Assembly (NCBI GenBank): GCA_035633115.1
Contig: DASQFN010000112.1
Coordinates: forward strand, 1-64,000
Source: Gemmatimonadaceae bacterium
GTDB lineage: Bacteria > Gemmatimonadota > Gemmatimonadetes > Gemmatimonadales > Gemmatimonadaceae
Direction: 5' to 3'
Length of the DNA: 64,000 bases
The notes below the pieces were generated by a model. The model worked only from the letters and a program-made list of their open reading frames with translations. It had not been told where the DNA came from and made no database searches. Numbering within the stretch: the first letter of the stretch is position 1; each line of letters opens with the position of its first letter. Positions 26,340 to 39,624 of this stretch are shown piece after piece. A program made the position numbers and the translations under genes.

Positions 26340-26671
26340 AGGAAAAACGCAGGCGTCCAGAGGGGCTCCAAAAACTCCCTCGGCCGGAGAGCCTCAAAAA
26401 GATTCTTTCGGAATACCTCGACACGAAGGGCCTTACGCGCCGCGTAAATCAGGCGAATGCGATCGACGACTGGGCAGAAGTCGTCGGCCCTCAGATCGCA
26501 AAGGTCACGGAAGCCCTTTCGGTCACCCCGGACGGCACAATTTTCGTCGCCGTGACGACCAACGGATGGATGACGGAGCTGTCGCTGATGGAGCCCGAGC
26601 TGGTGCGAGCGCTGAACTCTCACGCAGGTGGCTGGCGCGTCAGAAAAATCCGTTTCCGGCTCAAGGGATAA
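26336..26671 (+). CDS. dciA: DciA family protein (DUF721)
   Basis: This 111-residue protein has the KH-like DUF721/DciA fold: LTRRVNQANAIDDWAEVVGPQIA, then VAVTTNGWMTELSLMEPELVRALN. DciA is the loader or manager of the DnaB helicase in bacteria that lack DnaC/DnaI. It starts at GTG within the recF stop (4-bp overlap) and lies 136 bp before gyrB, a common recF-dciA-gyrB order. Confidence 0.92.
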   Translation: MKEKRRRPEGLQKLPRPESLKKILSEYLDTKGLTRRVNQANAIDDWAEVVGPQIAKVTEALSVTPDGTIFVAVTTNGWMTELSLMEPELVRALNSHAGGWRVRKIRFRLKG

Positions 26672-26708
26672 GTTATTTGGCGACAAGGGCTTAGTCCGCA
26701 AGATTTAG

Positions 26709-28748
<2,040 letters not shown>

Positions 28749-28930
28749 ACAGATCCGCTACCCGTTACCGGAAGAAAGGGTCACCCGCGCGTGGAAACCC
28801 ACGGAGTCCAGTCGACGCAATGCCCGTCGACGCCCCCAACAAACAGGACAACGCGCGCGGTCACCGCAAAGAAGACGCGCTGAAAGAATAGAGTCGTACT
28901 CAGTGGCAGAGTCCAACCACCCCCGCCGGG

Positions 28931-30271
28931 TCAATCCGGCGGCGCTTTCCATTTTTCGCGGACCTTTGCCGTGATGCGATGCGAGATCAGCTCCAGCGCC
29001 GGCAGTGCCGCGTCCGCGATCTGGATGGCCTCCGACAATGCCTTCCTGCCGACGGCGATCCCGCGATCGTCGCGCGCGTGAATCGAGCCGATGGGCTCGT
29101 CCTTCTCCACGTAATCACCCGGCTTCACGGGGATCACGAACCCAACGGCGGGATCGATCGAATCCTCCATCGTCCGGCGGCCGCCCCCAAGAGAGATAAT
29201 GCCGTGGCCGACCACCCGCGGCGAGACGCGTGCAACGTATCCTGCGCGGGGCGAAAGGTAGTCTGCGCGAGCGGGTGACGTCGGAAGAATCCGCTGGTCT
29301 TCGGTCACACGAGGATCGCCGCCCTGCGCTTCGATTATCTCGCCGAACTTCTCGAGAGCGCGGCCGGAGGTGATAGCCTCGCGCATGAGCGGCCAGGCAT
29401 CGGCAACCTTCGAAACCTTCTTGGCAAGAAAAAGCATCTCGGCGCCGAGTGCGTAGGTCACTTGCATCAAATCGGCGGGACCATGCCCCTTCAGGGCCGC
29501 GATCGACTCTACCACCTCGAGTGAGTTTCCGCAGGCAAATCCAAGCGGACGATCCATCGCCGTAAAGAGCGCCACCGTTGGACAGTTTCGCCGTGCCCCC
29601 AGGTCGATCATCGCACGCGCCAGGGCGAGCTCGCTCTTTTCATCGGTGATGAAGGACCCCGACCCGCGCTTGATGTCGAGCACCAGGCCGGTGAGACCCT
29701 CCGCGAGTTTCTTGCTCATGATGCTGGCTGCAATGAGCGGAACGGCTTCGACGGTCGCGCTCGTGTCGCGAAGAGCGTAGAGCTTTCTGTCGGCAGGTGC
29801 GATCTCACCGGTTTGTCCGATCAGGGCGCAGCCGATCTTCTCTATCTGCTCCCTCGCCTCAGCAAGCGAGAGATCCGTGCGGAAGCCAGGTATGGATTCG
29901 AGCTTGTCCAGCGTTCCACCGGTGTGTCCCAGTCCACGCCCCGACATCATCGGCACGGCGACGCCGAGCGAGGCAATGAGGGGAGCGATCACGAGCGACA
30001 CCTTGTCGCCCACTCCACCGGTGGAGTGCTTGTCGAGCCTCGGGCCGGGAATGTGCGAAAGGTCGAGCACCGATCCGCTCGCGAGCATCGCGTCGGTCAA
30101 CGCGTACATCTCTTCGCCGTCGAGCCCGCGAAAGAAGATTGCCATCAGAAGCGCCGACATCTGATAGTCGGGGACATCGCCTGCAGTGTACGCGTTGATC
30201 AGCTCGTGCCATTCGGCGTCGCTGATGCGCCCCCCGTCGCGCTTCCGCTCGATGAGACGCGGGACGATCAT
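28931..30271 (-). CDS. Pyrimidine-nucleoside (thymidine) phosphorylase
   Basis: This 446-residue enzyme splits thymidine or uridine with phosphate into base and (deoxy)ribose 1-phosphate. Family motifs are KHSTGGVGDK (phosphate binding, about 81-90), SGRGLGHTGGTLDKLESIPG (about 109-128), IKRGSGSF and the C-terminal barrel-sandwich domain. The length and the STGGVGDK form suit either deoA or pdp. It is convergent with gyrB and divergent from the TPR gene; thymidine kinase at 57379 acts in the same salvage route. Confidence 0.94.
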   Translation of the reverse strand: MIVPRLIERKRDGGRISDAEWHELINAYTAGDVPDYQMSALLMAIFFRGLDGEEMYALTDAMLASGSVLDLSHIPGPRLDKHSTGGVGDKVSLVIAPLIASLGVAVPMMSGRGLGHTGGTLDKLESIPGFRTDLSLAEAREQIEKIGCALIGQTGEIAPADRKLYALRDTSATVEAVPLIAASIMSKKLAEGLTGLVLDIKRGSGSFITDEKSELALARAMIDLGARRNCPTVALFTAMDRPLGFACGNSLEVVESIAALKGHGPADLMQVTYALGAEMLFLAKKVSKVADAWPLMREAITSGRALEKFGEIIEAQGGDPRVTEDQRILPTSPARADYLSPRAGYVARVSPRVVGHGIISLGGGRRTMEDSIDPAVGFVIPVKPGDYVEKDEPIGSIHARDDRGIAVGRKALSEAIQIADAALPALELISHRITAKVREKWKAPPD

Positions 30272-30331
30272 TCGGCGTCAGTCGGTGTATCGCAGACCTG
30301 GGCTCGCAATATCTCGTCTCCCGGAGAATGG

Positions 30332-31096
30332 ATGCGCGTAGGTGTATTGACCACAGTAATGCTTCTCGCGGCGGGCGGCGCCGTCCGGTCTCAGACCGTT
30401 GATGAAGAGATCAGAGCCGGCAACCGCGCATACGATGCCCGGGATCTGACTACCGCGCTGGATCGATACGAAAAAGCGATTGCAGCCGAGCCGAAAAGCT
30501 ACGAGGCGCTGTGGAAGGCGTCACGCACGGCGATCGACCTGGGCCGTCCCGCTTCGACCGCTGCGAAGCGCAACGCGTTGTTCTCGAGCGCCGAACAATA
30601 TGCGCGAAGAGCGGTCGCGGCGAATCCCGGCGATGCTGAGGGTCATTTTGTTCTCGCGTGGGCACTGGGCAGGACTGCACTCTCGCAAAGTCCCAGAGGC
30701 CGGGTGAAATACGGCACAGAGGTTCGATCGCACGCTCTGGAGTGTCTCCGTCTCAAGTCCGCCCACGCAGGGTGTCTTCACATTATGGGGGTGTGGAACG
30801 CGGAGATCATGAGGCTCAACGCAGTTGTCCGACTCATCGCCAGGAACGTGCTCGGGGGACGGGCGTTTGGGAGTGCCAGCTGGAAGGAGGCGGTCCGGTA
30901 TATGGAAGCGGCCGTCGCAACGGAGCCGGAGCGCATAGTGCATCGACTGGACATGGGGGAGATCTACCGCGACGTCGGGGAGAAGCAGAAAGCCCGCGAG
31001 CAGTTCGAGACGGGCTTGAGCCTTCCCGCGACTGACTACAACGATCCCCGCTTCAAGGCGGAGATCCGCCATCACCTCGACCGGCTCGGGACTTAG
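30332..31096 (+). CDS. Exported TPR-repeat protein
   Basis: This 254-residue protein has a signal peptide (about 1-20, ending AVRSQ) followed by tetratricopeptide-like helices: AGNRAYDARDLTTALDRYEK (about 28-47), SAEQYARRAVAANPGDAEGH and MGEIYRDVGEKQKAREQFE near the end. GGAG sits eight bases before the ATG at 30332. The open frame that extends far upstream lies within the phosphorylase gene on the other strand. It is probably a periplasmic scaffold protein. The function is unknown. Confidence 0.8.
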   Translation: MRVGVLTTVMLLAAGGAVRSQTVDEEIRAGNRAYDARDLTTALDRYEKAIAAEPKSYEALWKASRTAIDLGRPASTAAKRNALFSSAEQYARRAVAANPGDAEGHFVLAWALGRTALSQSPRGRVKYGTEVRSHALECLRLKSAHAGCLHIMGVWNAEIMRLNAVVRLIARNVLGGRAFGSASWKEAVRYMEAAVATEPERIVHRLDMGEIYRDVGEKQKAREQFETGLSLPATDYNDPRFKAEIRHHLDRLGT

Positions 31097-31138
31097 GTAG
31101 AAGGCCGGTTCGCCACTTAGGAGGAAGCGGCGCCTCCG

Positions 31139-31531
31139 CTACTCGGGCGGAACCCGCGCGTCCCGCTCGGCCCTCTGGCGGTCGACCAGTTTCTGCTCCC
31201 GTTTCCTGTGACGCTCGAGGTCATGCCTCCGTCTAAGTGCTGAGGCTCGGCGAAGCTCGCGGGCGAGCTTATCCCAGGGCCTGTCCCTTCCACGCAGATG
31301 ACGGAAGCGGTCCCGGATGTTGTCGCGGACATCCTCGCCGCTTAGAGGCGCGGCCAGCAGAGCAACAGCGGCTCCGATAGCGACGCCGACGAGGATGCCG
31401 ACGCCGAGCATGCTGATCGCGCCCTTATCGGGCACATTGCGGTAGGGTGACCCGGTAGCCCGGGGTTTCGGTTGAGTCTCAGGCTGCGATTTACGGCGGG
31501 GTAAATCCTCGCCGGGTGGGGTCGTATTCAT
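31139..31531 (-). CDS. YtxH-like small membrane protein
   Basis: This 130-residue protein has a Pro-rich N-terminus, one glycine/alanine membrane helix (MLGVGILVGVAIGAAVALLA, about 41-60) followed at once by APLSGEDVRDNIRDR, the YtxH pattern, and then an Arg-rich cytoplasmic tail with a long charged helix. I start at the ATG complementary to 31529-31531 rather than an upstream TTG. It is divergent from the response regulator gene. YtxH proteins are stress-linked, with unknown mechanism. Confidence 0.75.
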   Translation of the reverse strand: MNTTPPGEDLPRRKSQPETQPKPRATGSPYRNVPDKGAISMLGVGILVGVAIGAAVALLAAPLSGEDVRDNIRDRFRHLRGRDRPWDKLARELRRASALRRRHDLERHRKREQKLVDRQRAERDARVPPE

Positions 31532-31602
31532 AGCCGGGAAGAGAGGATGGTAAGAATTTTGCTCTTCGCTGGTGGGTTGCAATACCCATGCGAGGTAACC
31601 GG

Positions 31603-31981
31603 ATGAGTGAATCTGGTAAGACTATACTGCTCGTCGAGGACAATGAGGACAATCGAATCGTCTATTCCACCATTCTGAGGCACTTCGGCTACAACGTCAC
31701 CGAAGCGTGGAACGGTGAAGAGGGCATCTCGAAAGCGAGGTCCGGAAAGCCGGATCTCATCCTGATGGACATTTCCATTCCGATCATCGATGGATGGGAA
31801 GCGACGCAGGTGCTGAAGCACGATCCGGCGACGAAACACATTCCGATAATCGCCTTGACGGCGCACGCGCTGGCCTCGGATCGCGAGAAAGCCTTCGAAG
31901 TGGGGTGTGACGGATATCTCGCGAAGCCTTGCGAGCCAAGAGCGGTCGTCGCGGAGGTTCAGCGATTCCTGGGCCGCAATA

Positions 31982-31992
<11 letters not shown>
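31603..31992 (+). CDS. Single-domain response regulator (CheY-like)
   Basis: This receiver domain of 129 residues has acidic pocket ED13, phospho-acceptor D56 (LILMDISIP), T/A switch residues near 86-88 and K108 (YLAKPCEP). GAGG stands eight bases before the ATG chosen. With no output domain it probably passes phosphate or binds a partner. Its 3' end overlaps the diguanylate cyclase gene by 11 bp, so the two are likely one signalling pathway. Confidence 0.92.
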
Positions 31993-35048
<3,056 letters not shown>

Positions 35049-35078
35049 GAGCCGACGGGGTTAAACTTCGGGACGCTC

Positions 35079-35612
35079 ATGGCTGAAACGGGGACAGCTC
35101 GACTCATCGGAATTGCGATTCCGACTCTGCGTGAATTGCGTGGAGCAACGATTGCATCCCTGTCGGCAGGTCCATCGGGTGAGACGGATGCCGTGGACGC
35201 TCTCCGCGAAGCGGGGTACGCCGGAGGAGGGACAGTCTACGAGGCATTCGAGCAATGGCTGCTGGAGCTGGAAAGCTCAGCGGCGCCCGATCTCACACTC
35301 GATGAGTTCGGAGAGCGTGCCGCGGAGTACTTTCGTGCAGCGGGCTGGGGACTAGTGGAGTTCGATTCGCGCCACGATGACGGAATCGCAACTTTGACGA
35401 TCGCAGACTGTTGGGAGGTTGACAGCTCGTCTACGGCACCCGCGCTGTCCTGCCACGTGACCACCGGAATGTTGGCCGCCTTTTTTGGACGGCTGGCCGG
35501 TTATCCGGTCTCGGTGATGGAGACAGAGTGTTCCTCGACAGGTGCGGAGCGATGCTCGTTCATACTCGGCAATTCCCATGTGATGACTTTCAAGTGGGAG
35601 GAGCTGGCCTAG
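35079..35612 (+). CDS. V4R-domain (4-vinyl reductase-like) protein
   Basis: This 177-residue protein has a C-terminal V4R region (about 85-172), with CHVTTGMLAAFFGRLAGYPV and the cysteine pair region CSSTGAERCSFILG, which binds small hydrophobic ligands or zinc in related proteins. It follows ligA by 30 bp. Stand-alone V4R proteins often act in signalling or gas-vesicle and phenol regulation; no ligand can be named here. Confidence 0.8.
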   Translation: MAETGTARLIGIAIPTLRELRGATIASLSAGPSGETDAVDALREAGYAGGGTVYEAFEQWLLELESSAAPDLTLDEFGERAAEYFRAAGWGLVEFDSRHDDGIATLTIADCWEVDSSSTAPALSCHVTTGMLAAFFGRLAGYPVSVMETECSSTGAERCSFILGNSHVMTFKWEELA

Positions 35613-35730
35613 TTCCGATCTCGGACGATGACCTTCCGGCTACGGTGGCGATCTATTGAATTCGCTTTCAGTTCAGTTAGGTGTTAACCGTGTATTGTTC
35701 AGCAAGCACGTCTCATACTCAACGGTTTCT

Positions 35731-36390
35731 ATGGATTTTAAGGCGGACTTTGAGCGGAAACTAGGGGAGCACAATCTCAAATTCGACGTCCGAGCGGTGA
35801 TCACGGGTGATGGGCAACTCTATCCACTGGGTTCGGATACAAAAGTCCTCAGCAGCGTGTTCGAGCTCGTGACGCGACCGCTAGTTTACGAAATCGCGTC
35901 CGAACATGGCCTCAAAGTTCGAGAAGCCACTGCCCAAAATGTTTATCCGGATTTCACGCTGATGGAAGACGTAGAGGATAAGGCAAAGATTGCAGTCGAT
36001 GTGAAAACTACGTACAGGATCGTCGATTCAGGTTGGAAATGCAGTTTTACGCTAGGTAGCTACACCAGCTTCATCCATGCGCATCGAAAGAAGAAGAACA
36101 TCGAATTCCCTTTCGACCATTACGCGAAGCATTGGATCATAGGGTATATCTACAAGCGGAAAGCACCTGAGGAGACGGGGACCTACGTATACAAGGCGGC
36201 CGATCTGAAAAACATCCCTGTGCCGTTCGAGGATGTCGATGTGTTCGTTCAGGAGAAATGGCGAATCGCGGGAACTACGGCAGGGAGCGGGAACACGGCA
36301 AATATTGGCAGTATCAAAGGAACCCTTGAAGACTTCCGTAATGGAGGAACACCGTTCCAGTCAGAGGATGAATTTCTCGATTACTGGTGA
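35731..36390 (+). CDS. EcoRV-family type II restriction endonuclease, interrupted by an in-frame TGA
   Basis: The 219 residues align along their whole length with R.EcoRV as I know it. The PD...DxK catalytic residues fall at the same numbers (P73-D74, D90, K92), YPLGSDTKVL, YPDFTL and HWIIGY are shared, and the DNA-recognition loop AGSGNT (184-189) is identical, so GATATC is the predicted target. The start at ATG 35731 aligns with the EcoRV N-terminus; an upstream in-frame ATG adds 25 residues. The frame ends after EDEFLDYW at TGA (36388-36390), where EcoRV has Arg and about 28 further residues. It converges on the methyltransferase gene. Confidence 0.9.
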   Translation: MDFKADFERKLGEHNLKFDVRAVITGDGQLYPLGSDTKVLSSVFELVTRPLVYEIASEHGLKVREATAQNVYPDFTLMEDVEDKAKIAVDVKTTYRIVDSGWKCSFTLGSYTSFIHAHRKKKNIEFPFDHYAKHWIIGYIYKRKAPEETGTYVYKAADLKNIPVPFEDVDVFVQEKWRIAGTTAGSGNTANIGSIKGTLEDFRNGGTPFQSEDEFLDYW

Positions 36391-36474
36391 GGTTACGGTA
36401 GGACCAAGTCAGTGCGCGAAGACACATATGGGAACATCGCGGCATATCGCGCGATGAAAAAAGGAGGAGTCTAA
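36391..36474 (+). pseudogene. Detached C-terminal codons of the EcoRV-like endonuclease
   Basis: In the same frame after the TGA come 27 codons and a TAA (36472-36474). Translated, they line up without gaps with the end of R.EcoRV: Y, R, T, R, D, Y, N, I, Y and R recur at matching places, including arginines equivalent to R221 and R226. With them the protein would be 247 residues; EcoRV is 245. The TAA would overlap the convergent methyltransferase stop by 4 bp. A single CGA-to-TGA change explains this best. Confidence 0.85.
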
Positions 36475-37415
36475 ATCGACGAAGTGTCGAATAGCGCGAG
36501 TTCCTCTGGTATCGGTTGAATGGAATGGGCCATTGGGCGCTCATCGATGTAGAATCGGGGAGCAACAACGAGAGCTTCTTCCATTTCGTTCCGCAGTGCT
36601 TCGGTCGGTCCAACGTGGTAGAAATGTTTAATGCACACCGTTGGGTATTCGGCGAAGTGTTTAGCGATGTGGACGTTTTGCCTGTACTTGTTTCCTTTCC
36701 AAGTGGAATAAGCAAAACCACCATCGAGCAACTTAAGCGATTGGGCTAGATCGTCGACATCTTGTGACTGCCATCGAGTAAAATAATCAGTGTGCCTGTC
36801 GTTATACGGCGGATCACAGTAGACGAAATCCTCACTGGTTGCTAACGCAACGCTGTCCCGCCAGTCGGCAACGACGAACTCCCATGCCTTACCGCGCATC
36901 ATTTGAGAAACCCAAGCGACTTGGTTTACTATCTTCGTTATGTAAGCGGCAGCAAAACGATCTGGCTTCTTGCAAAAAGGGACATTGAAGCCACCCTTCT
37001 TGTTAAAACGCATTACGCCGTTAAAACACGCTCGGTTTAGGAATAAGAAGTCCAGTGGCGAGCCGAGCTCGTTAAACCGCGTCCGGACTTCATAATAGTG
37101 CGCGCCTTCCGTGGCGCTGAGCTGAGCACCTTCTCTCTCGAGGAACCCGCGAACCAATGTTGGAGAAAGCTCACCGGTCTGAACAGCCTGATAGAATCTG
37201 ATCAAATGCTCATTCGTATCCGCCGCGATTGCGCGCAGCGGCCGAAGATTAAATAGAACGACCCCAGAACCTAGAAAGGGCTCAATCCATCGTCCGCTTG
37301 TAGCCCAGGCAACATGCTTACGAATCGTTGGCACAATCTTGGTCTTGATTCCCTGCAGCTTGATCGGCGGAGTTTTGACGCCAACGGGGACTCTTTGACT
37401 TGCCTCAGGTCTCAT
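36471..37415 (-). CDS. Adenine-N6 DNA methyltransferase, EcoRV (Dam-like) family
   Basis: This 314-residue alpha-class m6A methyltransferase would protect GATATC. It is very like M.EcoRV: PPIKLQGIKTKIVP at the N-terminus, AdoMet motif EPFLGSG (45-51), GGFNVPFCKKPDRFAAAYIT (141-160) and catalytic motif DPPY (201-204). All motifs are intact, so unlike its partner nuclease it looks functional. Its start overlaps the small HTH gene by 11 bp. Base composition is less GC-rich than the flanking core genes, in line with transfer. Confidence 0.94.
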   Translation of the reverse strand: MRPEASQRVPVGVKTPPIKLQGIKTKIVPTIRKHVAWATSGRWIEPFLGSGVVLFNLRPLRAIAADTNEHLIRFYQAVQTGELSPTLVRGFLEREGAQLSATEGAHYYEVRTRFNELGSPLDFLFLNRACFNGVMRFNKKGGFNVPFCKKPDRFAAAYITKIVNQVAWVSQMMRGKAWEFVVADWRDSVALATSEDFVYCDPPYNDRHTDYFTRWQSQDVDDLAQSLKLLDGGFAYSTWKGNKYRQNVHIAKHFAEYPTVCIKHFYHVGPTEALRNEMEEALVVAPRFYIDERPMAHSIQPIPEELALFDTSSI

Positions 37416-37581
37416 CGCGTTTCAAAAGAAAGCGGGAGAGAGAATTGCGATCCACTAGCCAATCGCGTCCAACCTTTTCCGCCTGTAACTGACCATTCCG
37501 AATAAGCAATCGAACGTGTTGTATCGTATAGCCGAGCATCTTAGCGGCCTCAGAAGTAGTGACGAACGGAATCTCGTTCAC
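37405..37581 (-). CDS. Small helix-turn-helix (excisionase-type) protein, possible regulator of the methyltransferase
   Basis: This 58-residue protein starts at GTG (complement of 37579-37581); an upstream TTG at 37626 is possible and would add 15 residues. It has a MerR/excisionase-type HTH: TSEAAKMLGYTIQHVRLLIRN followed by the wing VGRDWLVDRNSL. It lies directly upstream of the methyltransferase with an 11-bp overlap, the place of a controller gene in restriction-modification systems, but it is not of the usual C-protein (Xre) type. The regulatory role is inference. Confidence 0.75.
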   Translation of the reverse strand: MNEIPFVTTSEAAKMLGYTIQHVRLLIRNGQLQAEKVGRDWLVDRNSLSRFLLKRDET

Positions 37582-37669
37582 CCGATATTCTCTAGGGAAT
37601 ATAGTGGTAATGCCAGATCTGTGCAAGCGATGTTGTAGGTCGATTCCAACAAGTCAAACTTAGTTTGAG

Positions 37670-38002
37670 ATGGACCTCAGAATTTGCCATGCAATCGCTC
37701 AGCGACGCCTAATCGAATTTAGATATAATGGTGTTCTCCGTCAGGTAGAGCCGCATCTCTACGGGCGAACATCAAAAAGCGGCGATGTGATCAGCGGGTG
37801 GCTAGTGGATGGTGGGAATGTGGATGGTGGGAATGCGGATGCTGGGTACCGGAGCCGCTGGCGCACCTTCGTTTTAGACGACCTCTCCGATTTAAAGATT
37901 CTCGGCGAGCATTTTGCAGCGCCACGTGACGGTTTCAATCCGGCCGATCCTCGTTTCGCCATGGTCTATTGTCGCGTCGACTATTCCTCTGAGAGCCGCT
38001 AG
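37670..38002 (+). CDS. Stand-alone WYL-domain protein
   Basis: This 110-residue protein consists of a WYL-like ligand-binding domain only: IAQRRLIEFRYNGVLRQVEPHLYGR, GWLVDGGN and the ending PRDGFNPADPRFAMVYCRVD. There is no DNA-binding part. WYL domains sense nucleotides or nucleic acid in defence regulation. A 15-bp tandem repeat inside (about 37804-37840) gives VDGGN-VDGGN-ADAG. It is divergent from the HTH gene across 88 bp and may share its control region. Confidence 0.7.
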   Translation: MDLRICHAIAQRRLIEFRYNGVLRQVEPHLYGRTSKSGDVISGWLVDGGNVDGGNADAGYRSRWRTFVLDDLSDLKILGEHFAAPRDGFNPADPRFAMVYCRVDYSSESR

Positions 38003-38080
38003 GCGAAGCAATATTTCGAAACTATTCGTCCGCCAGCATTCCATTCGATAGCGCTGGGCAAGGCCCTTCCGGCCCCTCCA

Positions 38081-38114
38081 GGCCAGTAAAGGCCAGTAAA
38101 GGCCAGTAAAGGCC
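38081..38114 (+). repeat. Tandem 10-bp repeat (GGCCAGTAAA, three copies)
   Basis: Three perfect units of GGCCAGTAAA plus a partial GGCC, preceded by related GGCC-rich sequence from 38061. The rest of the 189 bp between the WYL gene and the helicase-like remnant shows no gene. Confidence 0.85.
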
Positions 38115-38191
38115 CTGTTTCGCTTAACAGGCCGCTTGTTGCCAGACGAAGCGAATTACTTCAGTAGCGCCCACCTAAAGGGCGTGTTGTA

Positions 38192-38465
38192 TTGGAGGGT
38201 TACACCAAGATGATCCAGCGCATGGACCGAGTGCTGCGGACGAAGAAGGATGGCCGCGTTGCCCGCTTTGCGGTTCTATTCGTCGAGGATACTTCGGAAG
38301 ACCCGGCGCAGCCAGCGCACGAGGGACTTTCTCGAGGAGCTAGTGGATGTGGCCGAAGAGCTCAAGACGTTCGCGCCGCGTGCGAATGGTCTCACCCTGA
38401 ACGCGTACCTTGCGTCGATGCGGCCGCGACGGGGCAACACGCGTACGCTGTCACTTAGTAGTTAG
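38192..38465 (+). pseudogene. Frameshifted fragment resembling the C-terminal end of a superfamily II helicase
   Basis: The first frame gives MIQRMDRVLRTKKDGRVARF...VEDTSEDP, which looks like helicase motif VI (QRxxRxxR) and the strand after it. Near 38322 the natural continuation moves to another frame (DFLEELVDVAEELKTFAP...LNAYLASMRP). One inserted or lost base joins the two. No upstream helicase motifs are present, so this is a remnant of a longer gene, perhaps of a defence system. The identity rests on one motif. Confidence 0.4.
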
Positions 38466-38558
38466 GTCCGTAATGAGCAATGTGATTGACTGGTACTTCA
38501 CGCGGCACTTCTCTCGCGCCGCTCAACGCCGAGAACGGCATCGTTCTGGCAGCTTCGT

Positions 38559-39089
38559 TCAGGTCTCGCGAAGCGCATCGGCGTAGGCAGGGTTGAGCAC
38601 GAGCTCACCGTCGACGATCACCTCGCGGTCCCACGGCAGCACAATCGTGCTCGTCGTTGCAAGTGCATGGAAATCGGGTTCGTACGACCCGGTCCTGAAC
38701 TCGACGGCAGTTCTCACCTCGCTAGCACCCGCGTTGACGATCGAGCCGACCGCGAGACGCATCGTATCCCCCGAGTCGCAGGTCTCGTCGACGATCAACA
38801 CCCGCCGGTCGCGGACTTCGACTGGTGCGGCACCGAATATCGCCGGCGTATCCCGGACGGTCTCAGCCCGGAATTTCCGACTCACCATTATGGAATGGAA
38901 CTCGCATCCGAGCATTGCGGCGATCACGGCGCCGGGAATGACGCCGGCATTCGCCACCCCAACCACAACCTCGGGATCATAGGCGCGTGAGACTTTCAGA
39001 GCCAAAGCACGGGAGAGTTCACCGAACAATGGCCACTCTACATGGAGCACTCCCTGAGAGGGATCGACGGCCTTTTTTCGCGGTGACAT
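38559..39089 (-). CDS. Phosphoribosyltransferase-family protein
   Basis: This 176-residue type I phosphoribosyltransferase has the PRPP-binding motif VLIVDETCDSGDTMR (about 97-111) and the flexible loop region before it. PRPP-dependent base salvage is expected, but the acceptor base cannot be told from sequence. It is close in form to xanthine-guanine or hypoxanthine phosphoribosyltransferases. The 93 bp between its stop and the helicase-like remnant hold nothing I recognise, and this gene marks the return to the core genome. Confidence 0.85.
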   Translation of the reverse strand: MSPRKKAVDPSQGVLHVEWPLFGELSRALALKVSRAYDPEVVVGVANAGVIPGAVIAAMLGCEFHSIMVSRKFRAETVRDTPAIFGAAPVEVRDRRVLIVDETCDSGDTMRLAVGSIVNAGASEVRTAVEFRTGSYEPDFHALATTSTIVLPWDREVIVDGELVLNPAYADALRET

Positions 39090-39141
39090 GAGGGGTAGGT
39101 CAAGGTAGCCCCACTACATACTCGATGGTAGATTCGGATCG

Positions 39142-39624
39142 ATGTCATTCTGGAGCCGGCTCGGCGGCGGGAAGTCAAAGAGCGAGCAGAAGCGCCTCGA
39201 CTACCTGAGCGAGGGGCTGGCGCTCGAGCGTCAGGGCGACTACGATGCCGCGCTGACGTCCTATCAGCTCGCGCTCCGGGACCAGCCGACGAACCATCGC
39301 GTGCTCCAGAACATGGCGATCGCCTATTCGCGGACCGGAAGACAGACCGAGGCCATTCGCTGTTACCGGCGCGCGCTCGATATCCAGCCGAAGCTCGCGG
39401 GCGCGCACTACGGCCTGGCGTTCCTCCTCCTCCGCCGCGGCGACATCGACGACGCAGCGTTCCATCTGGAGGCTTTTTTGATGGATCCCCCGCCGCCGAG
39501 CGCCGAGGCGGAGCGGTGGGTCCGGCATGCAAGAGACACTCTGGAGCGGATTCGCAGCACTCCCGCCGCCGCAGGCGAAGGCGGACCACTGGCGAGTGGC
39601 GAATACCCAGAGGTTTCCGAGTAG
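39142..39624 (+). CDS. TPR-repeat protein
   Basis: This 160-residue protein has three TPR units (about 27-60 with SEGLALERQGDYDAALTSYQ, 61-94 with MAIAYSRTGRQTEAIRCYRR and 95-128 with LAFLLLRRGDIDDAAFHLE). There is no signal peptide. Its TAG is followed directly by the ParA ATG, so the two are probably coupled and may work together in positioning. Confidence 0.85.
   Translation: MSFWSRLGGGKSKSEQKRLDYLSEGLALERQGDYDAALTSYQLALRDQPTNHRVLQNMAIAYSRTGRQTEAIRCYRRALDIQPKLAGAHYGLAFLLLRRGDIDDAAFHLEAFLMDPPPPSAEAERWVRHARDTLERIRSTPAAAGEGGPLASGEYPEVSE

Noticed and set aside
28799-28891. A short frame of 23 codons after gyrB as a small gene
   Set aside because: It has no ribosome site, hydrophobic segment or known family, and its composition looks random.
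38081-38114. Possible CRISPR repeats
   Set aside because: The units are only 10 bp and contiguous, with no spacers and no cas genes nearby.
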